Shown piece by piece: positions 8,993 through 17,333 of a stretch of DNA of 64,000 nucleotides. Below the pieces are notes generated by a model, which saw only the letters and a program-made list of their open reading frames with translations, ran no database searches and had not been told where the DNA came from. Position 1 is the first letter of the stretch. Every line of letters starts with the position of its first letter. Where the stretch lies: positions 14,409 through 78,408 of the forward strand of contig NZ_KL591015.1 in NCBI RefSeq assembly GCF_000716335.1, given 5' to 3'. This stretch comes from Streptomyces sp. NRRL S-118 (GTDB taxonomy: Bacteria; Actinomycetota; Actinomycetes; Streptomycetales; Streptomycetaceae). The position numbers were made by a program, and so were the translations under genes.

Positions 8993-9640
8993 GTGACCGA
9001 CACCACCACCACCGAAACCGTGCCGACCGGCGCCGGCGACGCCCGTATCACCTGGCACGCCGCCGGAGGCGACGCCCGTCTCGTCGTGGCCCTCGGCCAC
9101 GGCGCCGGCGGCGGCATCGAGGCCCGGGATCTCCGGGCGCTCGCCGCGGCCCTGCCCGCCGCCGGCGTGACCGTCGCCCTGGTCGAACAGCCCTGGCGGG
9201 TCGCCGGCAAGAAGCTCGCGCCCGCCCCCAAGTCCCTCGACGCCGCCTGGCGGGACCTGTGGCCCGCCCTGCGCGCGCCCGGGCTGCCGATCGTGGCGGG
9301 CGGGCGCAGCGCGGGAGCCCGGGTGGCCTGCCGCACCGCCCGCGAGCTGGGCGCCCGCGCCGTACTGGCGCTGAGCTTCCCGCTCCACCCGCCGGGCAGG
9401 CCGGAGAACTCGCGGGCGGACGAGCTGCGCGGGGCGGGCGTGCCCACCCTCGTCGTCCAGGGCGGCAACGACCCCTTCGGCAGGCCCGCCGAGTTCCCGG
9501 AGGGGGACCACGAGCTGGTGGAGGTCCCCTTCGGCGACCACGGCTTCGCCGTGCCGAAGCGGGCGCCGGTGACCCAGGAGGCGGCGCTCGCGGTGATCAC
9601 CGACCGGGTCGGGGAGTGGGTGGGTTCCCTGCGGGAATGA
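8993..9640 (+). CDS. alpha/beta-hydrolase-fold (dienelactone-hydrolase-like, KANL3/Tex30-type) protein
   Basis: 215-residue cytoplasmic alpha/beta hydrolase. The oxyanion region LGHGAGGG is followed by a nucleophile elbow GGRSAGARVA (Ser about 104), an acid-bearing loop VVQGGNDPFG and a final His in GDHGFAV. It starts at GTG 8993. Substrate unknown. Its last codons contain the GGAAT element of the sigR oxidative promoter, so the two genes cannot diverge freely at that point. Confidence 0.78.
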   Translation: MTDTTTTETVPTGAGDARITWHAAGGDARLVVALGHGAGGGIEARDLRALAAALPAAGVTVALVEQPWRVAGKKLAPAPKSLDAAWRDLWPALRAPGLPIVAGGRSAGARVACRTARELGARAVLALSFPLHPPGRPENSRADELRGAGVPTLVVQGGNDPFGRPAEFPEGDHELVEVPFGDHGFAVPKRAPVTQEAALAVITDRVGEWVGSLRE

Positions 9641-9660
9641 AGAGCCGCCGCGGTGTTGTT
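9634..9660 (+). promoter_or_regulatory. SigR-dependent autoregulatory promoter of sigR
   Basis: GGAAT (9634-9638) and GTT (9658-9660) are 19 bp apart, the spacing of sigma-R promoters; an alternative GTT is at 9655-9657. The GGAAT overlaps the stop codon of the upstream hydrolase gene. It corresponds to the known inducible second promoter of sigR, giving positive feedback under thiol oxidation. Confidence 0.82.
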
Positions 9661-9895
9661 GTGACGGGCGTCGGTGAAGAGAGCTGAGCCAGGAGAGGAA
9701 GTCCGTCGCATGGGTTCGATCGTCTGCCCGAGCCGGTCCGCGTCCGCCGAGCTGGACTGGACCGTGCTCCCTGCGGCCAGGACCGCCCCTGTCCGGGCAG
9801 CTCGCGGAGCTAATTCGAAGGGACTGGCGCCGGAAGGTCGACTATTCTCCGATTCGAGCGGGTCCGGACTCGGTCCCGTCACTGCGCTGGAGGAG

Positions 9896-10552
9896 GTGGG
9901 TCCGGTCACCGGGACCGACACAGGGACCAACGACGGCCCCGAGGAGACGGAGACCGAGCGCAACGCGCGCTTCGAGCGGGACGCCCTCGGCTACCTCGAC
10001 CAGATGTACTCCGCGGCCCTGCGCATGACACGCAATCCCGCCGACGCCGAGGACCTGGTCCAGGAGACGTACGCCAAGGCGTACGGGTCGTTCCATCAGT
10101 TCCGTGAGGGCACGAACCTCAAGGCCTGGCTGTACCGGATCCTCACCAACACCTTCATCAACTCGTACCGCAAGAAGCAGCGCGAGCCCCAGCGCAGCGC
10201 CGCCGAGGAGATCGAGGACTGGCAGCTCGCCCGCGCCGAGTCGCACATGTCCACCGGTCTGCGGTCCGCCGAGTCCCAGGCGCTGGACCATCTGCCCGAC
10301 TCCGACGTGAAGGAAGCCCTCCAGGCGATCCCCGAGGAGTTCCGCATCGCGGTGTACCTCGCCGATGTCGAGGGCTTTGCGTACAAGGAGATCGCGGACA
10401 TCATGGGTACACCCATCGGTACGGTGATGTCCCGACTGCACCGTGGCCGTCGCCAGTTGCGCGGCATGCTCGAGGACTACGCCCGCGACCGCGGACTGGT
10501 CCCCGCGGGCGCCGGAGAGTCGTCGAACAACGGGAAAGGCTCGGGCTCATGA
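9896..10552 (+). CDS. sigR: ECF sigma factor SigR (thiol-oxidative stress)
   Basis: 218-residue group IV sigma factor from GTG 9896 ([10 protein letters not shown]), directing the thiol-redox regulon. Region 2 spans [36 protein letters not shown] and region 4 lies near [38 protein letters not shown]. The frame is open further upstream: ATG 9710 with an AGGAGAGGAAG site gives a 62-residue N-terminal extension. A longer, unstable SigR isoform made from the oxidative promoter is known in S. coelicolor, and this extension fits it. It overlaps rsrA by ATGA. Confidence 0.95.
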   Translation: MGPVTGTDTGTNDGPEETETERNARFERDALGYLDQMYSAALRMTRNPADAEDLVQETYAKAYGSFHQFREGTNLKAWLYRILTNTFINSYRKKQREPQRSAAEEIEDWQLARAESHMSTGLRSAESQALDHLPDSDVKEALQAIPEEFRIAVYLADVEGFAYKEIADIMGTPIGTVMSRLHRGRRQLRGMLEDYARDRGLVPAGAGESSNNGKGSGS

Positions 10553-10854
10553 GCTGCGGAGAGCCGCACGAGACGGAATGCGCGGAGGTCCTGGACCATC
10601 TCTACGAGTTCCTCGACCGCGAGATGCCCGACAGCGACTGCACCAAGTTCGAGGTGCACTTCGAGGAGTGCTCCCCGTGCCTGGAGAAGTACGGGCTCGA
10701 ACAGGCCGTGAAGAAGCTGGTCAAGCGGTGCTGCGGCCATGACGACGTACCGAGCGACCTGCGGGCCAAGGTCATGGGGCGGATCGAGCTGATCCGCTCG
10801 GGCGAGGCCGTGCCGGACCACGACGTGTCGTCCACGCCCGCGACCCAGGAGTGA
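10549..10854 (+). CDS. rsrA: zinc-binding redox anti-sigma factor RsrA
   Basis: 101-residue ZAS-family anti-sigma factor. Cys11, His37, Cys41 and Cys44 (HFEECSPC) fall at exactly the positions described for RsrA, so zinc binding and disulphide switching are expected. Reduced zinc-RsrA holds SigR; oxidation ejects zinc and frees it, and thioredoxin resets the system. The ATGA overlap with sigR gives translational coupling and equal amounts of the two proteins. Additional cysteines (C3, C31, C61, C62) are also present. Confidence 0.95.
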   Translation: MSCGEPHETECAEVLDHLYEFLDREMPDSDCTKFEVHFEECSPCLEKYGLEQAVKKLVKRCCGHDDVPSDLRAKVMGRIELIRSGEAVPDHDVSSTPATQE

Positions 10855-10871
10855 CGCCTGCCGCACAGGTG

Positions 10872-10914
10872 ACGGGAGGGGCGCGCCGCGAGCACCGCGG
10901 TGCGCTCCTCCCGT
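10872..10914 (+). terminator. terminator of sigR-rsrA
   Basis: ACGGGAGG (10872-10879) pairs with CCTCCCGT (10907-10914); the interior holds a second stem, GCACCGCGGTGC. A short TTTA follows. It lies 18 bp past the rsrA stop. Confidence 0.75.
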
Positions 10915-11023
10915 TTATCCGCTGGTCACCCGAAGGGGCTAATAGATTCCGTCCGCCGCCACCGGACGGGCACCGGCTCGTAGCCTTGCGCTCGTTTCGG
11001 AGGGCCGGTGGGAGGCGGGAACG

Positions 11024-12460
11024 GTGGCGGGCATTCCGGTGGGGGCGTGCATGTATCTGGTGGGCACCGTGCTGTGCGCCACCGCGTGCGTGCTGCCCGC
11101 GTTCGATCCGGCCGCCGGGACGCCCTGGAGCGCCCTCGCGCTCCTCGCCGCGCTCTACGCCTTCTGCGAGTGGCCCGCGCGCCGGGCGGTGTCCGGGCGG
11201 GCATCCGGGGCCCCCGACGCGCCCGCGGGCACCGGCTCGTTCTTCCCTGTCCTGCTCGCCGCCGCGCTGCTGCTGCCGCCCGCCGCGGCCGCCCTGGTGG
11301 CCGTCCCCGGGGCGCTGATCGCCCCGGTCGAGGAGCGGCCCGCCGCGCCCCGGCGGGCCTGGCGCGCCGCGCGGCTCGCCCTCGCCGCGTGGGCCGCGGC
11401 GCAGACCGCGGCGGCCTTCGGCGCCGACGGCGACGCCCTCTCCGCGACCCCCGGCTTCCCCTACGTGCTGCTGCCCGCGGGCCTGTCGGTGCTCGCCTTC
11501 TCCCTGGTGCTCACCGCGCTCGACGGCGGCATCATGGCCACGGCCATGGGAGTCCCCTGGCGCGGCGCCTGGCGGGGGCTGCTGCCGCGGTCGCTGGCGC
11601 CGCACGCCGTGCACGGACTGGCCGGGCTGATGATGGCGGTGCTGTGGCGCAGCCCGTACGGCTGGCCCGCCGCGCTGTTCGTGCTGCTGCCCATGTACGT
11701 CTCCAGCTGGATGTTCACGCAGTACCACCGGGAGCGCGCCGCGCACCAGGCGACCATCCGCGCCCTGGTGCAGGCCGTCGACCTCAAGGACACCTACACG
11801 CGCGGCCACAGCGAGCGGGTCGGCCACGCCTCGGTGCTGATCGCCCGCGAACTCGGCATGGACGACGGACGGCTGGAGGTCGTCCGGTTCGCCGGGATCC
11901 TCCATGACATCGGCAAGCTCGGGGTGCCCACCCGGGTGCTGCGCAAGGACGGACCGCTGACCACCGAGGAGCGGCGGGTGATCGAACTGCACCCGGAGTA
12001 CGGGCACGAGATCGTGCGCGGCATCGGCTTCCTCGGCGAGGCGCGGGCGGCGATCCTGCACCACCACGAACGGATCGACGGCAGCGGTTACCCGTACGGG
12101 CTGCGCGGCCGGCAGATCCCCGAGTTCGCCCGGGTCGTCGCGGTGGCGGACGCCTTCGACGCGATGACCTCCACCCGCTCCTACCGGCGGGCGCGCCCCG
12201 TGGCGACGGCGATGGCCGAGCTGGAGCGGTGCGCGGGCACGCAGTTCGACCCGCGGATGGTACGGGCGCTGGCGCGGGCGCTGGACAAGCACGGATGGGA
12301 CCCGGCCGTCACCGCCGACGATCCGCCCGAGGCGCCGCGCCGAAACGTCCCTCCACCCCGTGACCCGGGCCGCGGCCCGTCCGCCGCAGCCCGGCCCGGC
12401 CCCCGGGACGGCGCGGGCCGGGACGCCGGGCCCGGCGCCGCGCGGGACGGGGCCCTGTGA
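11024..12460 (+). CDS. membrane HD-GYP domain protein, likely c-di-GMP phosphodiesterase
   Basis: 478-residue protein. An N-terminal half of about 6-7 hydrophobic segments (residues 1-230) is followed by an HD-GYP domain with all hallmark motifs: RGHSERV, the HD site HDIGKLGVP (about residue 294), and HHHERIDGSGYPYGL (about 345-360). It therefore could hydrolyse c-di-GMP to GMP, a second messenger that controls development through BldD in Streptomyces. A Pro/Arg/Asp-rich tail of about 50 residues ends the protein. GTG 11024 is preceded by GGGAGGCGGG. The next gene overlaps by GTGA. Confidence 0.85.
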   Translation: MAGIPVGACMYLVGTVLCATACVLPAFDPAAGTPWSALALLAALYAFCEWPARRAVSGRASGAPDAPAGTGSFFPVLLAAALLLPPAAAALVAVPGALIAPVEERPAAPRRAWRAARLALAAWAAAQTAAAFGADGDALSATPGFPYVLLPAGLSVLAFSLVLTALDGGIMATAMGVPWRGAWRGLLPRSLAPHAVHGLAGLMMAVLWRSPYGWPAALFVLLPMYVSSWMFTQYHRERAAHQATIRALVQAVDLKDTYTRGHSERVGHASVLIARELGMDDGRLEVVRFAGILHDIGKLGVPTRVLRKDGPLTTEERRVIELHPEYGHEIVRGIGFLGEARAAILHHHERIDGSGYPYGLRGRQIPEFARVVAVADAFDAMTSTRSYRRARPVATAMAELERCAGTQFDPRMVRALARALDKHGWDPAVTADDPPEAPRRNVPPPRDPGRGPSAAARPGPRDGAGRDAGPGAARDGAL

Positions 12461-13761
12461 CGGCGCTCGGGGCCGCCCGGGCGGCGGCGCTGCCGCACCC
12501 GGCACGCGTCGTCCACGGGGCGGCCGGCGTCCTGGCCGCCGGCGGGCTCGGATGGACCCTGTGGCACGGGGTCGCGCAGCCGGGCACGGCGCTCGCCTTC
12601 GGCGTGCTCATCGCCGTCGGGGAGCTCGCCCGCTGGGGCGCCGGGCCCGGCGGACGGACACCGCCGCTGCTCGCGGAGCTGTGGGCACGGGAGCCCGCAC
12701 CGCTCGGGGCCGCCGGGGCCCTCGCGTACGCCCTGCTCGGCGAGTCCGCCGGGCGCCCCACCACCCACGGGGTGCTCCAGATCGTCGCCGTCGTCGTCGC
12801 GGGCACGCTCGTCGGTGCCGTGCCGCACGTGGCCCGCGGCTGCCGGCCCGCCCACGACCACCTGGCGCGCCGGGTGCTGACCACCGCGTTCGCCGCCGCC
12901 TGCTTCCAACCGCTCTACAACACCGGGCGGTTGGACGAGTCCATCGGGCAGGGGCCCTTCTACGCGCTCTTCCTGGCGCTCGTGCTCGTCCTGTCGGCGC
13001 TGTGCGACGCGGTGCTCGCCGCCCTGCTGCTGCGGGTCCGCACGGGCTACCGGTACGGGCCGCTGCTGCGCGAGGGATTGCGCGCCCTGCTCGGCATCGG
13101 CTCGGCGGTCTGCGCCACCGGCGCCGTGATCGCCCTCGCGGTCGCGGTCGCCGGCCTGTGGGCGCTGCCGCTGTTCTGCGTACCGCTGCTGCTCACCCAG
13201 ATGTCGTTCCGCCGGTACGCCGCCGTGCGCGCCACGTACCGCCAGACCATCGCCTCCCTCGCGCGGGCCACGGAGGTCGCCGGATACACACCGCCCGGCC
13301 ACGCCCACCGCGTCGCGGCGCTCAGCCGGGCCGTCGGGCGCGAGCTCGGGCTGCCGGAACCCGACCTGACCGTTCTCGAGTACGCCGCGCTGATGCACGA
13401 CATCGGGCAGCTCTCGTTGGTCGACCCGGTTCCGGAGGGCGCCACCGCTCTGCTGCCGGCCGCGGAACAGCGCCGTATCGCCCTGCTGGGGGGAGCCGTG
13501 GTGCGGCAGACCGGAGTGCCGGCGGCGGTCGCGGTCGTCGTGGAGCGCCAGGCCGACCCCTACCGCGAGCAGCCGCTGCCCGCCCGGATCGTCCGGGCCG
13601 TCAACGCATACGACGACCTCGCCGGGGAAACAGCCCAGGGGTCGCTCACCGCCCTGGAGCAGCTGCGCCTGGGCACCGCGCGGGACTACCACCCGGCGGT
13701 GGTGGAGTCCCTGGCCAGAGTGCTGGCCCGGGGCGGCGTCACCGGTCCCGCACCGGGGTAA
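12457..13761 (+). CDS. membrane protein with degenerate HD domain
   Basis: 434-residue paralogue-like neighbour of the HD-GYP gene with the same plan: hydrophobic N-terminal half, then an HD domain. The HD motif survives (ALMHDIGQLSLVDP, about residue 310) and so does a preceding HAHRVAALSRAVG, but the GYP loop is lost: the position of HHERxxGxGYP reads VVERQADPYREQPLP. It may bind rather than cleave a nucleotide, or regulate its partner. It starts at GTG 12457, inside the stop of the HD-GYP gene, so the two are translationally coupled. Confidence 0.75.
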   Translation: MTALGAARAAALPHPARVVHGAAGVLAAGGLGWTLWHGVAQPGTALAFGVLIAVGELARWGAGPGGRTPPLLAELWAREPAPLGAAGALAYALLGESAGRPTTHGVLQIVAVVVAGTLVGAVPHVARGCRPAHDHLARRVLTTAFAAACFQPLYNTGRLDESIGQGPFYALFLALVLVLSALCDAVLAALLLRVRTGYRYGPLLREGLRALLGIGSAVCATGAVIALAVAVAGLWALPLFCVPLLLTQMSFRRYAAVRATYRQTIASLARATEVAGYTPPGHAHRVAALSRAVGRELGLPEPDLTVLEYAALMHDIGQLSLVDPVPEGATALLPAAEQRRIALLGGAVVRQTGVPAAVAVVVERQADPYREQPLPARIVRAVNAYDDLAGETAQGSLTALEQLRLGTARDYHPAVVESLARVLARGGVTGPAPG

Positions 13762-13866
13762 CCCATGGGTAATGAGCGGGTGTGCGACCCGGCATGGTTG
13801 GATGCGAACAAGAGGGTGTCCGGGGGCAGAGACCTTCAGTGACCGGCGGACCGGCAGGCGGGAATC

Positions 13867-14847
13867 GTGAGGATCTTCGGGAAGGTACGGCATCGGCCCT
13901 CCGCCTCGTGGCGGCAGGCCACCGACCGCGCGTTCACGCTGATCGGGGACGGGCGGTACGAGGACGCGGGCGCGCTGCTGACGCGTGCGGCGGACCTGGA
14001 GCCCTGGCTCTCGGAGTCCTGGTTCAATCTGGCGCTGCTGCACAAGTTCCGGCACGACTGGGAGCAGGCGCGCACCGCGGGCCTGCGGGCCGTCGCGCTG
14101 CTCGACAAGGAGACCGGTGCGCCGGACTGGTGGAACGTGGGCATCGCCGCCACCGCCCTCCAGGACTGGCCGCTGGCCCGCCGCGCCTGGCAGGCGTACG
14201 GGCTGAAGGTGCCCGGGGCGGCCGCGGCAGGCGGGGAGCCGACCGGCATGGAGCTGGGCAGCGCCGCCGTACGGCTCTCGCCGGAGGGCGAGGCGGAGGT
14301 GGTGTGGGGCCGCCGGCTCGACCCGGCCCGGATAGAGGTGCTGTCGATCCCCCTGCCGTCCTCGGGGCGGCGCTGGGGCGAGGTCGTGCTGCACGACGGG
14401 GTGCCCAACGGCGAGCGGACCACCGCGGCCGGGCACAGCTTCCCGGTGTTCGACGAGATCGAGCTGTGGGCGCCGTCGCCCGTGCCGACCTGGGTGGTGC
14501 TGCTGGAGGCGGCCACGGAGGCCGACCGCGACGCCCTGGAGCGGCTGGCGGCCGACGCCGGCTTCGCCGCCGAGGACTGGTCGTCGTCGGTGCGGCTGCT
14601 GTGCCGGGCGTGTTCCGAGTCGCGGATGCCGAGCGCCGAGGGCGAGGGCGAGCACCTCGACCCGCACGATCACAGCGAGCCGGGGCACCCGGGGCCGCTC
14701 GGGCACCGCTCGCCGGGCGAGCTGTGGGTGCCGGAGCGGGAGTGCGGGATCGCGGCCCCGGCCGGGCTGGTGCGGGGGCTGCTGGACGGCTGGGTGGCGG
14801 ACAGCCCGGACAGCCGTGAGTGGCGGGATCTCGAGGAAGTCTGCTGA
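13867..14847 (+). CDS. tetratricopeptide-repeat protein of unknown function
   Basis: 326 residues. The first 110 form about three TPR-like helical hairpins ([63 protein letters not shown]). The rest is a conserved but uncharacterised region with a short acidic His-rich insert ([17 protein letters not shown], about residues 258-275) and several cysteines (RLLCRAC). A protein-interaction adaptor is likely. GTG 13867 is used. It sits just upstream of def, with only 86 bp between. Confidence 0.7.
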   Translation: MRIFGKVRHRPSASWRQATDRAFTLIGDGRYEDAGALLTRAADLEPWLSESWFNLALLHKFRHDWEQARTAGLRAVALLDKETGAPDWWNVGIAATALQDWPLARRAWQAYGLKVPGAAAAGGEPTGMELGSAAVRLSPEGEAEVVWGRRLDPARIEVLSIPLPSSGRRWGEVVLHDGVPNGERTTAAGHSFPVFDEIELWAPSPVPTWVVLLEAATEADRDALERLAADAGFAAEDWSSSVRLLCRACSESRMPSAEGEGEHLDPHDHSEPGHPGPLGHRSPGELWVPERECGIAAPAGLVRGLLDGWVADSPDSREWRDLEEVC

Positions 14848-14933
14848 CCCCGGTCGCCCGCGCCCGCGTAGGCTGTACGGGCACATCACGGCAACGGGTA
14901 CCCGGGCACCGACGGAAAGGCGCGAAGGCGGAC

Positions 14934-15584
14934 ATGGCGCAGCAGGAGACGGACCAGCAGGACATCGACGTCCTCCCCGTGGACGACGAGGGCTTCGTCA
15001 TCGACACGGAGAACTGCGAGGAGCGTGAGCGGATCCACCGCGAGCGCGGCACCTCCCGCCCGATCACGGTCGTCGGCAACCCCGTGCTGCACAAGGAGTG
15101 CAAGGACGTCACCGCGTTCGACGAGTCCCTCGCGCAGCTGGTGGACGACATGTTCGCCAGCCAGCGGACGGCGGAGGGCGTGGGCCTGGCCGCCAATCAG
15201 ATCGGTGTGGACCTGAAGGTCTTCGTCTACGACTGCCCGGACGACGAGGGCGTGCGGCACGTGGGCGTCGTCTGCAACCCGGTGCTGGAGGAGCTGCCGG
15301 CGGACCGGCGCGTGCTGGACGACTCCAACGAGGGCTGCCTGTCCGTCCCGACGGCGTACGCGTCGCTGGCGCGGCCCGACTACGCCGTGGTGCGCGGCCA
15401 GGACGTCAAGGGCAACCCCATCACCGTGCGCGGCACCGGGTACTTCGCCCGCTGCCTGCAGCACGAGACGGACCACCTGTACGGATACCTGTACATCGAC
15501 CGGCTGTCGAAGCGGGAGCGCAAGGACGCGCTGAAGCAGATGGAGGCGGGCACGCCGCGCTACCCCGTCGTCGCCAACGACTGA
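14934..15584 (+). CDS. def: peptide deformylase
   Basis: 216-residue deformylase that removes the N-formyl group from new proteins. The three motifs are present: [17 protein letters not shown] (metal Cys) and QHETDHLYG (HExxH). An N-terminal extension of about 40 acidic residues precedes the enzyme core, common in longer actinobacterial copies. ATG 14934 gives the standard core; earlier in-frame starts overlap the TPR gene. Streptomyces usually has several def genes, so this may not be the only one. Confidence 0.92.
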   Translation: MAQQETDQQDIDVLPVDDEGFVIDTENCEERERIHRERGTSRPITVVGNPVLHKECKDVTAFDESLAQLVDDMFASQRTAEGVGLAANQIGVDLKVFVYDCPDDEGVRHVGVVCNPVLEELPADRRVLDDSNEGCLSVPTAYASLARPDYAVVRGQDVKGNPITVRGTGYFARCLQHETDHLYGYLYIDRLSKRERKDALKQMEAGTPRYPVVAND

Positions 15585-15596
15585 CATGCGGCCGAG

Positions 15597-15623
15597 GCCC
15601 CGTTCCGGTGACCGGGACGGGGC
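15597..15623 (+). terminator. terminator after def
   Basis: GCCCCGT and CCGG pair with CCGG and ACGGGGC around a short loop, with TTT immediately after, 12 bp beyond the def stop. Confidence 0.7.
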
Positions 15624-15734
15624 TTTCGCGTGTCTGCCGCCGGGCCTTGTCCATGACGGTCGTGCGGGGCCGGTTGACGCGCGTCAACCCGCCCGTCAGG
15701 CTCGGGGACGGTGTTCCCTTCGGACCTGGAGGCG

Positions 15735-15918
15735 CGGTCAGCGCCGCCACCGCCCGGTCCAACGCCCTGCGCACCATGTGGAAGCTGGAGGCCCTGCGCC
15801 ACGCGCTCGGCGACCAGCCCATCAGGCCCGCAACCACGGCTTCAACGGCATCCTCGGCCCCGGCTGCCCCGGCCACGGCGACCACACCCACCCCGACCAC
15901 CGCGCGAGCCGCTTCCGG
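15735..15918 (+). pseudogene. remnant of zinc D-Ala-D-Ala carboxypeptidase (M15 family)
   Basis: Two short pieces of one protein lie next to each other in different frames. The first (about 15738-15825) reads SAATARSNALRTMWKLEAL and continues with RHALGDQPI; the second (about 15831-15910) reads RNHGFNGILGPGCPGHGDH and THPDHRASRF. Both match the start and end of the catalytic domain of Streptomyces zinc DD-carboxypeptidases. The central part, with the first zinc ligands, is missing and the frame shifts at about 15828. Its tail runs into the 3' end of the DUF2809 gene on the other strand. Confidence 0.72.
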
Positions 15919-16323
15919 TCAGCCTCCGCCTGCGGCGTCCGACCGCCGGGCGCGGCGGCGGAGCCCGGCGTGCACCGCCCAGCCGGCCGCCGCGCCGACC
16001 GCGTACCAGAGGAGGTCCGGGGCGTGGAACGACGTGCCGAGGACCAGCGGCGCGAGCCTGCTGCGAGCGGCCAGAGCGGCCGGGACGCCCGTCAGCTGGA
16101 ACAGCTCCACCGCGCACGAGAACCCCAGCGCGATCCCTGCCGCCACCACCGGCCGCAGCCGGGGCGCAGCCGCCACCACCAGCGCCACGACCAGCACCGT
16201 GTACAGCGCGTCCCCGGCGTACCCGGACCACGCGCCCGCCGCCGCGGACCTGACACCCAGGCCCGCGGCGACGGTCAGCGCGGCGGCGGCACAGGCCGCC
16301 CACCGCGTACGGCGCGTGCTCAG
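15919..16323 (-). CDS. DUF2809 / VanZ-like small membrane protein
   Basis: About 134 residues with four hydrophobic segments and the motif GFSCAVELFQLTG followed by LGTSFHAPDLLWYAVGAAAGW, typical of the DUF2809/VanZ-like family. Function unknown. There is no ATG, GTG or TTG near the start; a CTG at 16323 that overlaps the nrdB stop (CTGA) is the best candidate, so the start is uncertain. It follows nrdB directly and may be translationally coupled to it. In S. coelicolor an AraC-type gene, nrdS, is reported downstream of nrdB; none is seen here. Confidence 0.6.
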   Translation of the reverse strand: MSTRRTRWAACAAAALTVAAGLGVRSAAAGAWSGYAGDALYTVLVVALVVAAAPRLRPVVAAGIALGFSCAVELFQLTGVPAALAARSRLAPLVLGTSFHAPDLLWYAVGAAAGWAVHAGLRRRARRSDAAGGG

Positions 16324-17333
16324 AAGTCCTCGTCGAGGTCGACGGAGCCCTCCACGGCCACCTGGTAGGCGGACGGGCGGCGCTCGAAGAAGTTCGTCAG
16401 CTCCTGCACGCCCTGGAGCTCCATGAACGAGAACGGGTTCTCCGAGCCGTACACCGGGGCGAAGCCCAGGCGCGTCAGGCGCTGGTCGGCGACGCACTCC
16501 AGGTACTGGCGCATCGACTCGGTGTTCATCCCCGGCAGGCCGTCACCGCACAGGTCGCGGCCGAACTGCAGCTCCGCCTCCACGGCTTCCCTCAGCATGT
16601 CGGTGACCTGCTGCTGGAGCTCGTCGTCGAAGAGGTCGGGTTCCTCCTTGCGGACGGTGTCGACAACCTCGAACGCGAAGTTCATGTGCATCGTCTCGTC
16701 CCGGAACACCCAGTTGGTGCCGGTCGCCAGGCCGTGCAGCAGACCGCGCGAGCGGAACCAGTACACGTAGGCGAAGGCCCCGTAGAAGAACAGGCCCTCG
16801 ATGCAGGCGGCGAAGCAGATCAGGTTCAGCAGGAAGCGACGCCGGTCTGCCTTCGTCTCCAGCCGCTCGATCTTCTCCACCGAGTCCATCCAGCGGAAGC
16901 AGAACTGCGCCTTCTCCCGGATGGAGGGGATGTTCTCCACGGCGTCGAACGCCGCGGCGCGGTCCTCGGGGTCGGGGAGGTAGGTGTCGAGCAGCGTCAG
17001 ATAGAACTGGACGTGCACGGCCTCCTCGAACAGCTGCCGCGACAGGTACAGCCGCGCCTCGGGCGAGTTGATGTGCTTGTAGAGCGTCAGCACCAGGTTG
17101 TTCGCCACGATCGAGTCGCCCGTGGCGAAGAACGCCACCAGCCGTCCGATCAGGTGCTGCTCGCCGGGCGTCAGCTTGGCGAGGTCGGCGACGTCGGAGT
17201 GGAGGTCGACCTCCTCCACGGTCCAGGTGTTCTTGATGGCGTCCCGGTAGCGCTCGTAGAAGTCCGGGTAGCGCATCGGACGCAGGGTCAGCTCGAAGCC
17301 CGGGTCGAGCAGGTTCTTCTCGGTGGAGCTCAT
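16320..17333 (-). CDS. nrdB: class I ribonucleotide reductase beta (radical) subunit
   Basis: 337-residue R2 subunit that carries the dimetal-tyrosyl radical. Metal ligands lie in LFEEAVHVQFY, where the H-x3-Y spacing keeps the radical Tyr, and in IEGLFFYGAF and RDETMHMNF. The C-terminal tail SVDLDEDF is the peptide that docks on NrdA. It starts at ATG 17333, sharing one base with the nrdA stop (TGATG), so the two subunits are coupled. It converts ribonucleotides to deoxyribonucleotides in oxygen with NrdA, as the B12-independent alternative to class II NrdJ. Confidence 0.94.
   Translation of the reverse strand: MSSTEKNLLDPGFELTLRPMRYPDFYERYRDAIKNTWTVEEVDLHSDVADLAKLTPGEQHLIGRLVAFFATGDSIVANNLVLTLYKHINSPEARLYLSRQLFEEAVHVQFYLTLLDTYLPDPEDRAAAFDAVENIPSIREKAQFCFRWMDSVEKIERLETKADRRRFLLNLICFAACIEGLFFYGAFAYVYWFRSRGLLHGLATGTNWVFRDETMHMNFAFEVVDTVRKEEPDLFDDELQQQVTDMLREAVEAELQFGRDLCGDGLPGMNTESMRQYLECVADQRLTRLGFAPVYGSENPFSFMELQGVQELTNFFERRPSAYQVAVEGSVDLDEDF

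Noticed and set aside
12181..14889. A 900-codon minus-strand frame opposite the HD and TPR genes
   Set aside because: Antisense shadow; the plus-strand genes have motifs, ribosome-binding sites and overlaps typical of real genes.
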